Positions 8,596 through 17,281 of a DNA stretch of 64,000 nucleotides are shown one piece after another. Below the pieces are notes generated by a model. That model saw only the letters and a program-made list of their open reading frames with translations. It was not told the origin of the DNA and made no database searches. The stretch comes from an uncultured Centipeda sp. Lineage in GTDB: Bacteria; Bacillota; Negativicutes; Selenomonadales; Selenomonadaceae. How positions within the stretch are numbered: position 1 is the first letter of the stretch; each line of letters starts with the position of its first letter. The stretch is taken from contig CAJPQT010000004.1 in NCBI GenBank assembly GCA_905372865.1, forward strand, positions 1-64,000. Direction: 5' to 3'. A program made the position numbers and the translations under genes.

Positions 8596-9951
8596 ATGGT
8601 GAGACTTTTTGGTACGGACGGCGTGCGCGGCGAGGCAAATACGGAGCTGACACCGGAGCTCGCGTATCATCTCGGGCGCGCGGCGACGCTTTATTTCGGC
8701 GCGCAGTCGAAGGTGCGCCCGCGTATTCTGATCGGGCGTGACACGCGCATCTCGGGTGAGATGTTCGAGGCGGCACTGACCGCGGGCATCTGCTCGGCAG
8801 GCGGCATTGCACTCCTCGCAGGTGTTGCGCCGACACCCGCGATCGCCTATCTCGCACGTGAGCATCAGGCGCAGGCGGGCATTGTGATCTCCGCCTCGCA
8901 CAATCCGTTCCCCGACAACGGCATCAAATTCTTTGGCGGGGACGGCTACAAGCTGCCGGATGCGGTGGAGGATGAGCTGGAGGCACTCGTGCGCCGCCTT
9001 CAGACGAATGATGACGCAGCGCGGCCGACGGGCAAGGACATCGGGATTGTGGAATATCGCGATGACCTGCTCAACCAGTACATCGACTATGTGGTGAGCA
9101 CCTGTACGGAGCGATTCGACGGGATGAAGATTGTACTCGACTGCGCGAACGGTGCTGCCTACGAGGCGATGCCGAAGGTGCTGCGCCGTCTCGGTGCAGA
9201 GGTCAAGGTGATCCACGCGCTGCCCAGCGGCGTGAATATCAACGACGGCTGCGGGTCAACCCATTTGGAATCCCTGCGCCGCACGGTGATCGAGCGCGGT
9301 GCGGACATCGGCATTGCGCACGACGGGGATGCGGACCGCTGCCTCTGTCTGGATGAGACGGGGGCGCTGATCGACGGCGACCACATTCTCGTGGCGTGCG
9401 CAGCGGAGATGATCCGTGCGGGGCGGCTGCCGCATAAGACGGTGGTGACGACGGTGATGGCGAACATTGGCTTTCACAAGGCAATCGCCGCACTTGGCGG
9501 ACGCGTCGAGGTGACGGCGGTCGGCGACCGCTATGTACTTGAGTCGATGCGGCGGAATGGCTACACGATCGGCGGCGAGCAGTCGGGACATATCATCTTC
9601 GCTGAGCACGCGACGACGGGCGACGGGCTCATCACGGCGCTGCAGGTGCTCGCGGCGCTCTCCCGCAGCGGGAAGAAGGCATCGGAGCTGAATGCGATGA
9701 TGACGACCTACCCGCAGCTCCTCGTGAATGTGCGGGTCAAGACGAAGGAAGGCTGGGAGGAGAATCCCGCCATCCGTGCCGCCATTGAAGAGGGGGAGCG
9801 CGTGCTCGGCAGCGATGGGCGCGTGCTGGTGCGTCCCTCGGGGACGGAGCCGCTGATCCGCGTGATGGCGGAGGGCAGCGATCACGCGCAGCTCGAGGAG
9901 GTCTGCGGCGCGATTGTCGCGGTCGTGAAGCGGGAACAGGGAGAGGCGTAA
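8596..9951 (+). CDS. glmM: phosphoglucosamine mutase
   Basis: GlmM converts glucosamine-6-phosphate to glucosamine-1-phosphate, the step before UDP-GlcNAc synthesis for peptidoglycan. The 451-residue product starts MVRLFGTDGVRG and contains the active serine loop ISASHNPFPDNGIKF (phosphoserine likely Ser101), the metal-binding DGDADRC, the sugar-binding GGEQSGH and the phosphate-binding RPSGTEPLIRVM. Length and motif order are typical. ATG 8596 follows AGGGGG. The stop TAATG overlaps the next gene by one base. In other bacteria GlmM physically interacts with CdaA, encoded upstream here (known for the family, not shown here). Confidence 0.97.
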   Translation: MVRLFGTDGVRGEANTELTPELAYHLGRAATLYFGAQSKVRPRILIGRDTRISGEMFEAALTAGICSAGGIALLAGVAPTPAIAYLAREHQAQAGIVISASHNPFPDNGIKFFGGDGYKLPDAVEDELEALVRRLQTNDDAARPTGKDIGIVEYRDDLLNQYIDYVVSTCTERFDGMKIVLDCANGAAYEAMPKVLRRLGAEVKVIHALPSGVNINDGCGSTHLESLRRTVIERGADIGIAHDGDADRCLCLDETGALIDGDHILVACAAEMIRAGRLPHKTVVTTVMANIGFHKAIAALGGRVEVTAVGDRYVLESMRRNGYTIGGEQSGHIIFAEHATTGDGLITALQVLAALSRSGKKASELNAMMTTYPQLLVNVRVKTKEGWEENPAIRAAIEEGERVLGSDGRVLVRPSGTEPLIRVMAEGSDHAQLEEVCGAIVAVVKREQGEA

Positions 9952-10856
9952 TGTCGCATCTCTCCGCTGTACTGTTCGTGCTCCTCGCAGGGACGGCATG
10001 GGCGGCGAGCGGCACGGCGGCACAGCATTTCTACACGCAGTCGGCGCACGTCCCGATTGAACTCACGCAGGTGCGGCTGCTCCTTTCCAGTGCGCTTTTC
10101 TTCCTGCTTGCATGGTGGAGCGGGGGGCTTAAGCGCGGCGTGCGGTCTGTGCGCCGCAATCCGCGTATTCTTGTGCAGCTTGCGGTCCACGGGACGCTCG
10201 GCATTATGTTTGTCCAGTATTCCTATTTTGAGGGCATTGCGGCAGGGGATGCAGCGGCGACTACGGTCATTACTTACACCAGCCCCGCGATGATGATCCT
10301 CTATCTGGTGCTGCGCCATCGCCGTCTGCCGTCGGCAGCGGAGGCGGGAACCGTCATCGTGGCGGTGGCAGGAGTGTTTCTGCTCGTAACGGGGGGCGAT
10401 TTCGGGCGGCTCTCCGTGCCTGTGGCATGCATTGTATGGAGCCTTGTCTCCGCAATTGCCTTTGTCTTTGCGATGATCTATCCGATGCATCTGCTGCGGC
10501 TCTTCGACCGCTTTTTTCTGCTCGCCGTCTGTATGTTGATCGGCGGGCTCGCACTGCTGCCGCTGACGCAGGTGATTTTGAATGTCGGGTCATTCTTCAC
10601 GGCCCAGACATGGCCGGATCTCCTCATCATCATTGGCATCGGGACGATTGTCGCGTTCTTTGCGTTCAACGTGGGGCTGCGCTGGCTGAGCCCCGAAGAG
10701 ACGGCGATTACGGCGACGATTGAACCGGTGGCGAGCGTTATTTTTGCGTGGCTCATCTTCGACACGCATTTTGTTGCCCTGCAGATCGTCGGAATCGTGC
10801 TCGTGATCGCGGCGATCTTGACGCCGAATCTTTTGAGGAAATGGGGACGCATATGA
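9951..10856 (+). CDS. EamA/DMT-superfamily transporter
   Basis: An inner-membrane drug/metabolite-type transporter with about ten hydrophobic helices in two EamA repeats (roughly residues 1-140 and 150-295). The first repeat carries GTAWAASGTAAQHFY and the second the PVASVIFAWLIFDTHF pattern usual at the end of EamA domains. The substrate cannot be told from sequence. The start overlaps the glmM stop by one base and the stop overlaps the next start. Length (301 residues) is normal. Confidence 0.88.
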   Translation: MSHLSAVLFVLLAGTAWAASGTAAQHFYTQSAHVPIELTQVRLLLSSALFFLLAWWSGGLKRGVRSVRRNPRILVQLAVHGTLGIMFVQYSYFEGIAAGDAAATTVITYTSPAMMILYLVLRHRRLPSAAEAGTVIVAVAGVFLLVTGGDFGRLSVPVACIVWSLVSAIAFVFAMIYPMHLLRLFDRFFLLAVCMLIGGLALLPLTQVILNVGSFFTAQTWPDLLIIIGIGTIVAFFAFNVGLRWLSPEETAITATIEPVASVIFAWLIFDTHFVALQIVGIVLVIAAILTPNLLRKWGRI

Positions 10857-11482
10857 AGATACCCCTGCGCTATCAGATGTCCGAGTACGACTGCGGGCCG
10901 ACGGCGCTGCTGAACGCAGTAAGCTATCTCTTTCCGCGTTCCGAGGTGCCGCCCGAGATCATCCGCAGCGTCATGCTCTACACACTCGACTGCTACGGAA
11001 TGGATGGCAAGGCGTGCCAGGCGGGAACCTCGCGCATGGCGATGATGTATCTCGCGAACTGGCTTGAGGGGTTCTCGCGTGCGACGGATTTCCCGCTCAC
11101 CTGTCAGTACATCTCCGGACGTGCGGTATGCATCGATGCGCACAGCCATATCAACGATGCACTCGTGCGCGGCGGGGTTGCAGTTGTGCGCCTCTTCTAT
11201 GAGGTGGAGCACTATGCCCTGCTGACAGGTGTATCAAAGGAGCACATCTATCTCTTCGATCCCTACTATCTTGCCGAGGCGGAACAGGAATTCGTCCGCG
11301 CAGGCATAGAGGTGACGTGTGATCATCCGCACAGCTATAACCGCGTTGTGCCTTTTGCGTGCTTCAATCGTGAGGCGCGCGAGCTCTACGCGTTCGGTGC
11401 GATGGAGAGCCGCGAGGCAGTGCTGCTCTTCGATGCGCGGACGCGTCGGACGGCGGACGATACGATTGAATACTTTATTTGA
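10853..11482 (+). CDS. C39-like cysteine peptidase fold protein
   Basis: A 209-residue cytosolic protein resembling the peptidase C39/papain-like fold. It has YDCGPTALLNA (candidate nucleophile Cys14), EHYALLTG (His120) and YLFDPYY (Asp136) in the order and spacing of the catalytic triad. There is no signal peptide, no ABC transporter domain and no nearby double-glycine leader, so it is not a bacteriocin exporter. Related stand-alone proteins are mostly uncharacterised. The start overlaps the transporter stop (ATGA); an alternative ATG at 10841 has no room for an RBS. Function unknown; protease activity is inferred from the three residues only. Confidence 0.75.
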   Translation: MKIPLRYQMSEYDCGPTALLNAVSYLFPRSEVPPEIIRSVMLYTLDCYGMDGKACQAGTSRMAMMYLANWLEGFSRATDFPLTCQYISGRAVCIDAHSHINDALVRGGVAVVRLFYEVEHYALLTGVSKEHIYLFDPYYLAEAEQEFVRAGIEVTCDHPHSYNRVVPFACFNREARELYAFGAMESREAVLLFDARTRRTADDTIEYFI

Positions 11483-11496
11483 TGGGAGGTTTGTCT

Positions 11497-12477
11497 TTGC
11501 AGGAAACGACGGATACGATGGAGTTCCGAGATCAGCAGGAGGCGTATGCGATCCTTGGGGATCGCGACATGCTGCTGCAGGTGATGCAGGAGGCATTTTC
11601 CTGCCGCATGGTAAGCCGCGGCAATGCACTTGTCGTGACGGGAGCGGCAGAGGATGTTGCCGCCGTGCGCCTGCTCGTGCAGGAGCTTCTTTTCTACCGG
11701 CGGCAGGGGGCGAATCTGACGACGCATGAGGTGCGCTACGGGGCGCAGCTCGTACGCGCGGGCCGTGTGGAGGAGCTGCATGCGCTCTTTGCTGACGTGT
11801 TGCTCGTGACGGCAAAGGGGCGGGAAGTACGCGCCAAGACCATCGGTCAGCGCGACTATCTCGCAAAGATCCGCCGCAATGCGGTGACGCTTGGGATTGG
11901 CCCCGCGGGGACGGGCAAGACCTATCTTGCGGTCGTGATGGCGGTCGCGGCGCTCCGCAACCGTGAGGTGAGCCGCATCATCCTCACGCGTCCCGCAGTG
12001 GAGGCAGGAGAGCATCTGGGGTTTCTGCCCGGCGATCTGACGGAGAAGATCAACCCCTATCTGCGCCCGCTCTACGATGCGCTGCAGGATATCCTTGGCA
12101 CGGAGGGCTATCAGAAGCTGATGAGCCGCCAGCTCATCGAGGTGGCGCCGCTCGCCTACATCCGTGGGCGCACGCTCGAGGATGCGTTCATCATCCTCGA
12201 TGAGGCGCAGAATACGACGGGGGCGCAGATGAAGATGTTCCTCACGCGGCTCGGCTTTGGCTCGCGCATGGTGGTGACGGGCGATCTCGAACAGGTCGAT
12301 CTGCCGCACGGCACCGTCTCCGGGCTGAAACAGGCGTGTCAGATTCTGAAGGGGGTCAAGGGGGTTGGGATCGTGCGGCTTGAGCCCGTGGACATCATCC
12401 GCCACGAAGTTGTGACGCGCATTGTTGAGGCGTACGGCACATGGGAGAAAAAACGGGGGCATGCGCATGGAGGTTGA
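11497..12477 (+). CDS. phoH: PhoH family ATPase
   Basis: A PhoH-like P-loop NTPase of the type found beside ybeY and era, thought to act in RNA metabolism. The N-terminal region holds a small KH-like/RNA-binding part (about residues 1-105), then the ATPase core with GPAGTGKTYLAV (Walker A), AFIILDEAQNTT (Walker B) and VTGDLEQVDLP. I place the start at TTG 11497 because GGGAGG (11484-11489) lies 7 bases upstream; ATG 11482, inside the RBS and overlapping the previous stop, is the alternative. The 3' end overlaps ybeY by 11 bases. Confidence 0.93.
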   Translation: MQETTDTMEFRDQQEAYAILGDRDMLLQVMQEAFSCRMVSRGNALVVTGAAEDVAAVRLLVQELLFYRRQGANLTTHEVRYGAQLVRAGRVEELHALFADVLLVTAKGREVRAKTIGQRDYLAKIRRNAVTLGIGPAGTGKTYLAVVMAVAALRNREVSRIILTRPAVEAGEHLGFLPGDLTEKINPYLRPLYDALQDILGTEGYQKLMSRQLIEVAPLAYIRGRTLEDAFIILDEAQNTTGAQMKMFLTRLGFGSRMVVTGDLEQVDLPHGTVSGLKQACQILKGVKGVGIVRLEPVDIIRHEVVTRIVEAYGTWEKKRGHAHGG

Positions 12478-12928
12478 GATTCGGTGCGAGCCGGAGGATC
12501 TTGCTGTGTCCGCAGCAGATGTGGAGGCGGTGCGCCGCGCTGTTTTGACGGTCGGGCGTCTCTACGGAGCTGCGGACGCTGAGGTGAGCGTGACGCTGAC
12601 GGACGATGCGCATATCCACGTGCTCAATCGAACGTACCGCAGCATCGACCGTCCGACGGATGTGCTCTCCTTTGCCCTCATGGAGAGCGAGGAGCCGGAG
12701 ATCGTCGGTGCGAAGCCGCATGAGGCCTTGGGGGATCTTGTGATCTCGCTTGAGCGTGCACAGGCGCAGGCAGAGGAGTACGGACACAGTGCTCTGCGCG
12801 AGCTCTCCTTTCTCACGGTGCACGGCATGCTGCACCTGCTCGGCTACGATCATATTGAGGAGGGGGAGCGTCTGGAGATGGAGGAGGAGCAGCGTCACGT
12901 GATGGAGGAGTTGGGAATCGCACGATGA
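12467..12928 (+). CDS. ybeY: endoribonuclease YbeY
   Basis: YbeY is a zinc endoribonuclease involved in 16S rRNA 3' processing and ribosome quality control. The key signature is HGMLHLLGYDH, supplying the three zinc-binding histidines, with NRTYRSIDRPTDVLSF upstream containing the conserved arginine. The length of about 153 residues is standard. Two in-frame ATGs exist, 12461 and 12467; the second has better spacing from the CGGGGGC RBS. It overlaps phoH and its stop overlaps era (ATGA), so the three are translationally linked. Confidence 0.95.
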   Translation: MEVEIRCEPEDLAVSAADVEAVRRAVLTVGRLYGAADAEVSVTLTDDAHIHVLNRTYRSIDRPTDVLSFALMESEEPEIVGAKPHEALGDLVISLERAQAQAEEYGHSALRELSFLTVHGMLHLLGYDHIEEGERLEMEEEQRHVMEELGIAR

Positions 12929-13821
12929 GCAGGCATAAATCGGGCTTTGCCGCCGTGATCGGGCGGCCGAATGTCGGTAAGTCCACGCTGATCAACGCGC
13001 TCATCGGGCAGAAGATTGCCATTATGAGCGACAAGCCGCAGACAACGCGCAGCCGTATCCTGTGCATCCTGACAGAGGAGGATGCACAGATCATCTTCCT
13101 TGATACGCCGGGGGTGCACAAGCCGAAGCACAAGCTCGGCAGCTATATGGCAAAGGCGACGGAGGGTGCTCTGCACGGCGTCGATGTCATCGTCTTCGTC
13201 GTGGACGTGACGGAGAAGATGGGTGCGGGCGAGCAGTACATTCTAAAACAGCTTGCATGCGTGCATGCACCGGTCCTGCTCGCTGTGAACAAGGTGGACT
13301 GCATCCCGCGCGGGGAGGTGCTGCCCATCATCGCGAACTATGCAAAGGCGTACGACTTTGCGGGTATTGTGCCGATCTCGGCACGCGAGGGCGAGAATCT
13401 CGCGGGGCTCCTTGCAGAGATCAAAGCGCATCTGCCCGAGGGGCCGCAGTACTATCCCTCCGATATGGTGACGGATCAGCCGGAGCGTCTGATCGTCGCA
13501 GAACTCGTGCGTGAAAAAGTCCTCATGCTGACGCGTGACGAGATCCCGCACGCCGTTGCGGTCGACATTGAGGAGATGACGACGCGCCCCACGGGCGATG
13601 TCTACATCCGTGCTGTCATCTACGTGGAGCGCGAGTCGCAGAAAGGCATTGTCATCGGTGCGCGGGGGGACCTTCTCCGAACGATCGGACAGCGTGCCCG
13701 TGCGGATGTCGAGACGCTGCTCGGCGCAAAGGTCTATCTCGATCTCTGGGTCAAGACGCGCAAGGACTGGCGCAATCGGGCAAGTGCTCTGCGTGCGTTC
13801 GGCTTTCAAGAGGACGACTGA
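12925..13821 (+). CDS. era: GTPase Era
   Basis: Era binds the 3' end of 16S rRNA and assists 30S assembly. The G domain (residues 1-170) shows GRPNVGKSTLINAL (G1), TTRSR (G2), DTPGVHKP (G3), NKVD (G4) and SAREGEN (G5). The C-terminal KH domain (about 200-298) contains GIVIGARGDLLRTIG with the GxxG RNA-binding loop. Length (298 residues) is typical. It is coupled to ybeY by ATGA, consistent with a shared rRNA-processing role. Confidence 0.97.
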   Translation: MSRHKSGFAAVIGRPNVGKSTLINALIGQKIAIMSDKPQTTRSRILCILTEEDAQIIFLDTPGVHKPKHKLGSYMAKATEGALHGVDVIVFVVDVTEKMGAGEQYILKQLACVHAPVLLAVNKVDCIPRGEVLPIIANYAKAYDFAGIVPISAREGENLAGLLAEIKAHLPEGPQYYPSDMVTDQPERLIVAELVREKVLMLTRDEIPHAVAVDIEEMTTRPTGDVYIRAVIYVERESQKGIVIGARGDLLRTIGQRARADVETLLGAKVYLDLWVKTRKDWRNRASALRAFGFQEDD

Positions 13822-13836
13822 GGAAAGGAGCAGGAG

Positions 13837-14511
13837 ATGATGCTGCGGATGAAGCGAATCTACAGGCGTACAATGAAGCATGCTTCGCGCAGCTTCGTGA
13901 ACGGGCTGCTTGTGCTCGTGCCCGTCATCATCACCTTGTTCGTCATTGAGTGGACCCTGCGCTTCACCGAGGGGGTTCTCGGACAGTATCTGCCGTTTTA
14001 CTTTCCCGGGATGGGGATCGTTACACTTCTCCTCGTCATCTACACTGTCGGGTGGGCATCAACGAACTGGGCGCTTGCAAAGCTCATCGCATTTGGCGAA
14101 AATATGATCGGCACGATTCCGTTTGTAAAGTTTATCTATACGAGTGTGAAGCGTCTCTCGGAAGCCGTGCTCGACTCGAGCAGCAACTTTAAGCGCGTCG
14201 TGCATGTGCCCTATCAAGGAGCACGCGCGCTCGGCTTCGTCATGGCGGATCTGCCGCCGCGCTTTCAGGCGGCGATGGGCGGCGGCTATGTCTGCGTCTT
14301 TATCCCGTGGAGCCTCAACATGACTTCGGGGACAACGCTCCTCGTCAAGGAGGAGGATGTGGTGACCATCGACATTCCGAAGGAGGAGGCGCTCCAGTAT
14401 ATGCTGACGGCGGGGGCTGTGATGCCGCTCGCCGAAGTGAAAAAAAACATCGTCCAGAAGCACATTCGCAAGCCTCCCCCGGCGGGCGGGGCGGCGGAGA
14501 CGGAGGCGTAG
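13837..14511 (+). CDS. DUF502 family membrane protein
   Basis: A DUF502 protein of unknown function. It has two N-terminal membrane helices (LLVLVPVIITLFVIEWTL, then IVTLLLVIYTVGWA) and a conserved soluble part with the family pattern IPFVKFIYTSVKRLSE. Its CVFIPWSLNMTSGTTLLV varies on the usual VFVPTTPNPTSG-like stretch. The C-terminal 25 residues are Pro/Ala/Glu-rich. RBS GGAGCAGGAG precedes ATG 13837; ATG 13840 is an alternative. It sits 15 bases after era and abuts recO, so it belongs to the operon. Confidence 0.88.
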   Translation: MMLRMKRIYRRTMKHASRSFVNGLLVLVPVIITLFVIEWTLRFTEGVLGQYLPFYFPGMGIVTLLLVIYTVGWASTNWALAKLIAFGENMIGTIPFVKFIYTSVKRLSEAVLDSSSNFKRVVHVPYQGARALGFVMADLPPRFQAAMGGGYVCVFIPWSLNMTSGTTLLVKEEDVVTIDIPKEEALQYMLTAGAVMPLAEVKKNIVQKHIRKPPPAGGAAETEA

Positions 14512-15252
14512 ATGGCACTCTATGCTGCGGAGGGCATTGTACTCGGTGCGCGCAGTTGGGGCGAAGCGGACAAGGTCATGACGATCTTCACGCGTGAGCG
14601 CGGGCTGCTGCGCGCCGCTGCATATGGATGCCGCCGCCCGCGCAGTCCGCTTGCAGGTGCGATGCAGATGTTCGTGCACGCCGATCTGCAGCTCGCCGAG
14701 GGCGGCCGCTTGGAGACGGTCAAGACCGCCAGCGTGCGCGTTCATCATGCGAAACTTTCGCTCGATCTTACGGCTCTTGCCTATGCGACATTTGCCGCTG
14801 AGGTGATCCGTGAGTTCCTGCCCGAGGGCATCGCGGACAATGCGTTCTTTGATCGGCTCTCTGCGATTTTGACGGCATTTGAGACGCGCAATCCGCGCGT
14901 GACGGCGCTTGCTGCCGTGCTTCAGACGCTTGCGGCAGCGGGGCTGCAGCAGAGCTATGAGCGCTGTCTGCACTGCGGTGCGGAGATCGTCGGGGATGCC
15001 TGCTTTTCCGTGCGGGAGGGCGGTGCTCTCTGCCCAGACTGCAGCAGTGCGGATGCCACAGCTTTTTCAGAGGAACTGCGGCGGCTCCTCGTGGGTCTGG
15101 AAAATTTTGACTGGGAGAAGCCCGCATCGCTCCAGCTGCGCGGTGGGACCCTAATGGCGGCAGAATCCATCGTACTCGCACATGTGCAGGAACTCGTTGG
15201 ACACCCGCTGCGTTCCTTGACATTTTTAGCTCAGCTGGGGGGCGTTTTGTAA
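14512..15252 (+). CDS. recO: DNA repair protein RecO
   Basis: RecO loads RecA with RecF and RecR and anneals single strands during gap repair. The 246-residue product has the N-terminal OB-fold (AAEGIVLGARSWGEADKVMTIF is the family start, residues 5-26), a helical core, and a zinc-binding site formed by CLHC and CPDC (about residues 155 and 178). It begins immediately after the preceding stop and is the last gene of the operon. No clear terminator follows; the next 145 bp are A-rich and lead to the flagellar operon, so read-through is possible. Confidence 0.95.
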   Translation: MALYAAEGIVLGARSWGEADKVMTIFTRERGLLRAAAYGCRRPRSPLAGAMQMFVHADLQLAEGGRLETVKTASVRVHHAKLSLDLTALAYATFAAEVIREFLPEGIADNAFFDRLSAILTAFETRNPRVTALAAVLQTLAAAGLQQSYERCLHCGAEIVGDACFSVREGGALCPDCSSADATAFSEELRRLLVGLENFDWEKPASLQLRGGTLMAAESIVLAHVQELVGHPLRSLTFLAQLGGVL

Positions 15253-15397
15253 AATATTTAAGACATGATGAAAAAAATAGCCCCAAAAAAAAGGAAAAGT
15301 GAGGATGACGGCGAAAGTATATCAAGTAATCATTTGCACATCACACTTGCTGTGTGCATGAAAGAGAGACTGAAAGGAAATGGAGGGGGAGCCTGTC

Positions 15398-15598
15398 ATG
15401 ATCATGCTGACGAAGTTCAACTCCAAGACGAACCAAAAAGGAGAGTTTGTCCTCAACGCAGAGATCATTGAGAGCATTGAGGAAACACCGGATACCGTGG
15501 TCACACTGACCAACGGGAAGAAGCTGATCGTCGAGGAGCCGATGGAAGAGATTGTACGACGTACGATAAAGTATCGCCGTGCTCTTCATCAAAATTAG
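15398..15598 (+). CDS. swrD: FlbD-family flagellar protein (SwrD-like)
   Basis: A 66-residue FlbD-family protein of the kind found before fliL in Firmicutes, where SwrD supports motor power. It begins MIMLTKFNSK, followed by NAEIIESIEETPDTVVTLTNG and KKLIVEEP, the usual one-domain pattern. I chose ATG 15398, 6 bases after GGAGGGGGAG; the frame is open from 15380. Upstream, 15253-15397 contains a small inverted repeat (CACAC/GTGTG near 15342-15356) but no convincing promoter. The gene heads the large fla/che operon but is separated from fliL by its own promoter. Confidence 0.87.
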   Translation: MIMLTKFNSKTNQKGEFVLNAEIIESIEETPDTVVTLTNGKKLIVEEPMEEIVRRTIKYRRALHQN

Positions 15599-15627
15599 TT
15601 GGCGAATTTCCATTCCTTTGGTATAAT
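15599..15627 (+). promoter_or_regulatory. extended -10 sigma-A promoter before fliL
   Basis: TTGGCG at 15599-15604, 17 bp, then TATAAT at 15622-15627 preceded by TGG (an extended -10). The resulting leader of about 85 nt contains two hairpins, GAGGAAC/GTTCCTC and GGAGCC/GGCTTC, before the fliL RBS. Confidence 0.8.
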
Positions 15628-15718
15628 GGGAGGAACAGTGTTCCTCTACGCGGCAAGGGAGTGCCCCGGTGTGGAGCCGCTGCGGCTTCGTAGTCATTTT
15701 TAGGGAGGGAATTAACTC

Positions 15719-16240
15719 ATGGCGGAGGAAAAGGAAGAACAGGTAGCAGAGCAGCCGAAACAGAAATCGCCCATGCTCATGATGATCGTTGTGGTCGTCG
15801 TGGCGGTTCTGGTTGCGGTGGCGGCAGCTGGCGGTATCTCGTATTACATCTTCTCGCAGGCGGAATCACCGTCACACGCGGAGGATGGCGGCGGCAGCAG
15901 TTCGCATCGTGACCCCGGTGTGTTCTACAAGCTCGGTGACCCGAAGGAAGGCGTTCTTGTCAATGTTGGGGGCGGTCGCTCCGGCAAGTTCCTGAAGGCG
16001 GGCATCGTCTTGGAGCTCAATCCAGGGAAGTCTGAAAATGTGACCGACGGGAAGGTCGGCTCCGTTGCGGAGACGAAGATCCTCGACACGACGATGCAGT
16101 TCCTGCGCGCCGCACCGCTCGAGGAATTTGATGCGTCCAAGCAGGATGCGCTCAAAAAGCAGCTGAAGGATGCGCTCAACGATCGTCTGGGTCAGGGCTC
16201 TGTCTATGATGTTTACATCACGAGCTTCCTGCTGCAGTAA
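15719..16240 (+). CDS. fliL: flagellar basal body-associated protein FliL
   Basis: FliL is a single-pass inner-membrane protein surrounding the stator and supporting torque. The short charged N-terminus is followed by a membrane helix (about residues 20-48, rich in V and A) and a periplasmic FliL domain containing FLKAGIVLELNPG and an ILDTTMQFLR helix. ATG 15719 follows AGGGAGGG. At 173 residues it is normal. It opens the fliL-fliM-fliY block. Confidence 0.93.
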   Translation: MAEEKEEQVAEQPKQKSPMLMMIVVVVVAVLVAVAAAGGISYYIFSQAESPSHAEDGGGSSSHRDPGVFYKLGDPKEGVLVNVGGGRSGKFLKAGIVLELNPGKSENVTDGKVGSVAETKILDTTMQFLRAAPLEEFDASKQDALKKQLKDALNDRLGQGSVYDVYITSFLLQ

Positions 16241-16279
16241 GTAATATGAATCACTGCATAGAGGGAAGGGGGAAGAGTC

Positions 16280-17281
16280 TTGGCTGAGGACGTACTGTCT
16301 CAATCCGAAATAGATAAGCTGCTCTCAGCGCTTTCGGATGGCTCGGTCTCCGCCGAGGAAGTCAAGGCGGAAGAAGAGGAGCGTAAGGTCAAGAGCTATG
16401 ACTTTAAGCGGCCGGATAGATTCTCCAAGGATCAGATCCGTACGCTCTTCATGCTCCATGAGAGTTTTTCGCGTCTCGTAAATACCTATCTGTCGGCAAG
16501 CCTGCGGGCAATGGTCGATATTGAAGTGATGTCGGTCGAGCAGATGACCTATCAGGAGTTCGTTCAGTCGATGGGGAATCCGTCGGTGATCGGTATTCTT
16601 GGCCTGCCGCCGCTCAAAGGCAGTATTGTCATGGAGATCGGCACGGGTCTGGCATTCGCCTACATCGACCGCGTCTTTGGCGGGGAAGGGAAACCCGGCG
16701 TCAAGTCGCGTGCTCTGACGGATATTGAGATGGCAGTCATGCGCCGTTTCATTGATACGGTCATCAATTATTTCAGAGAAGCATGGAGCAATGTGATTGA
16801 GTTCCGTCCAAACTTTGAGACGATGGAAACGAATCCGCAGTTTGCTCAGCTTGTACCGCCGAGCGACATGGTTGTCCTCATCACGATCCATGTGAAGATC
16901 GGTGAAGTGGACGGCATGATGAATATCTGCATTCCCTATCTGGTGCTCGAGCCGGTTATGTCGAAGCTGACCACCTCGTTCTGGGTGGCAGCCTCTGCGG
17001 ACAAGGAGAGCTCACCGGAACAGGTGGCTGAACTCCAGCGCAAGATCGAACGGACACAGGTGCCGTTTAAGGTGGAACTCGGCACGGTCGATGTTACCAT
17101 CCATGAGTTCCTTACGCTTGGATTCGGTGATGTGCTGCAGCTCGACACGATGACACAGGACGAACTCGTCTGTTACGTTGGTTCGAATGCAAAATTCCGT
17201 GCGCGTCCGGGCACTTCCGGAAAGCGTATGGCTGTACAAATATCCGGCATTATAGAAGGAGATGACGACGCGAATGAGTGA
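16280..17281 (+). CDS. fliM: flagellar motor switch protein FliM
   Basis: FliM is the middle C-ring protein that binds phospho-CheY and switches rotation. The N-terminal LSQSEIDKLLSAL is the CheY-binding peptide, the central CheC-like domain (about 45-240) includes SMGNPSVIGILGLPPLKG, and the C-terminal SpoA domain (about 255-330) joins FliY/FliN. The start is TTG at 16280 after GGAAGGGGGAAG; no ATG fits. The 3' end overlaps fliY by 8 bases. Length of 333 residues is typical. Confidence 0.96.
   Translation: MAEDVLSQSEIDKLLSALSDGSVSAEEVKAEEEERKVKSYDFKRPDRFSKDQIRTLFMLHESFSRLVNTYLSASLRAMVDIEVMSVEQMTYQEFVQSMGNPSVIGILGLPPLKGSIVMEIGTGLAFAYIDRVFGGEGKPGVKSRALTDIEMAVMRRFIDTVINYFREAWSNVIEFRPNFETMETNPQFAQLVPPSDMVVLITIHVKIGEVDGMMNICIPYLVLEPVMSKLTTSFWVAASADKESSPEQVAELQRKIERTQVPFKVELGTVDVTIHEFLTLGFGDVLQLDTMTQDELVCYVGSNAKFRARPGTSGKRMAVQISGIIEGDDDANE

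Noticed and set aside
10853..11482. Bacteriocin-processing C39 transporter
   Set aside because: There is only the C39-like fold, with no ABC exporter domains and no double-glycine leader peptide nearby.
15334..15350. sigma-54-like promoter before swrD
   Set aside because: TTGCAC and TTGC are 7 bp apart instead of 5, so the -24/-12 geometry fails.
15265..15471. Small + strand frame starting upstream of swrD
   Set aside because: A-rich start region with no RBS and out of frame with swrD; composition looks non-coding.
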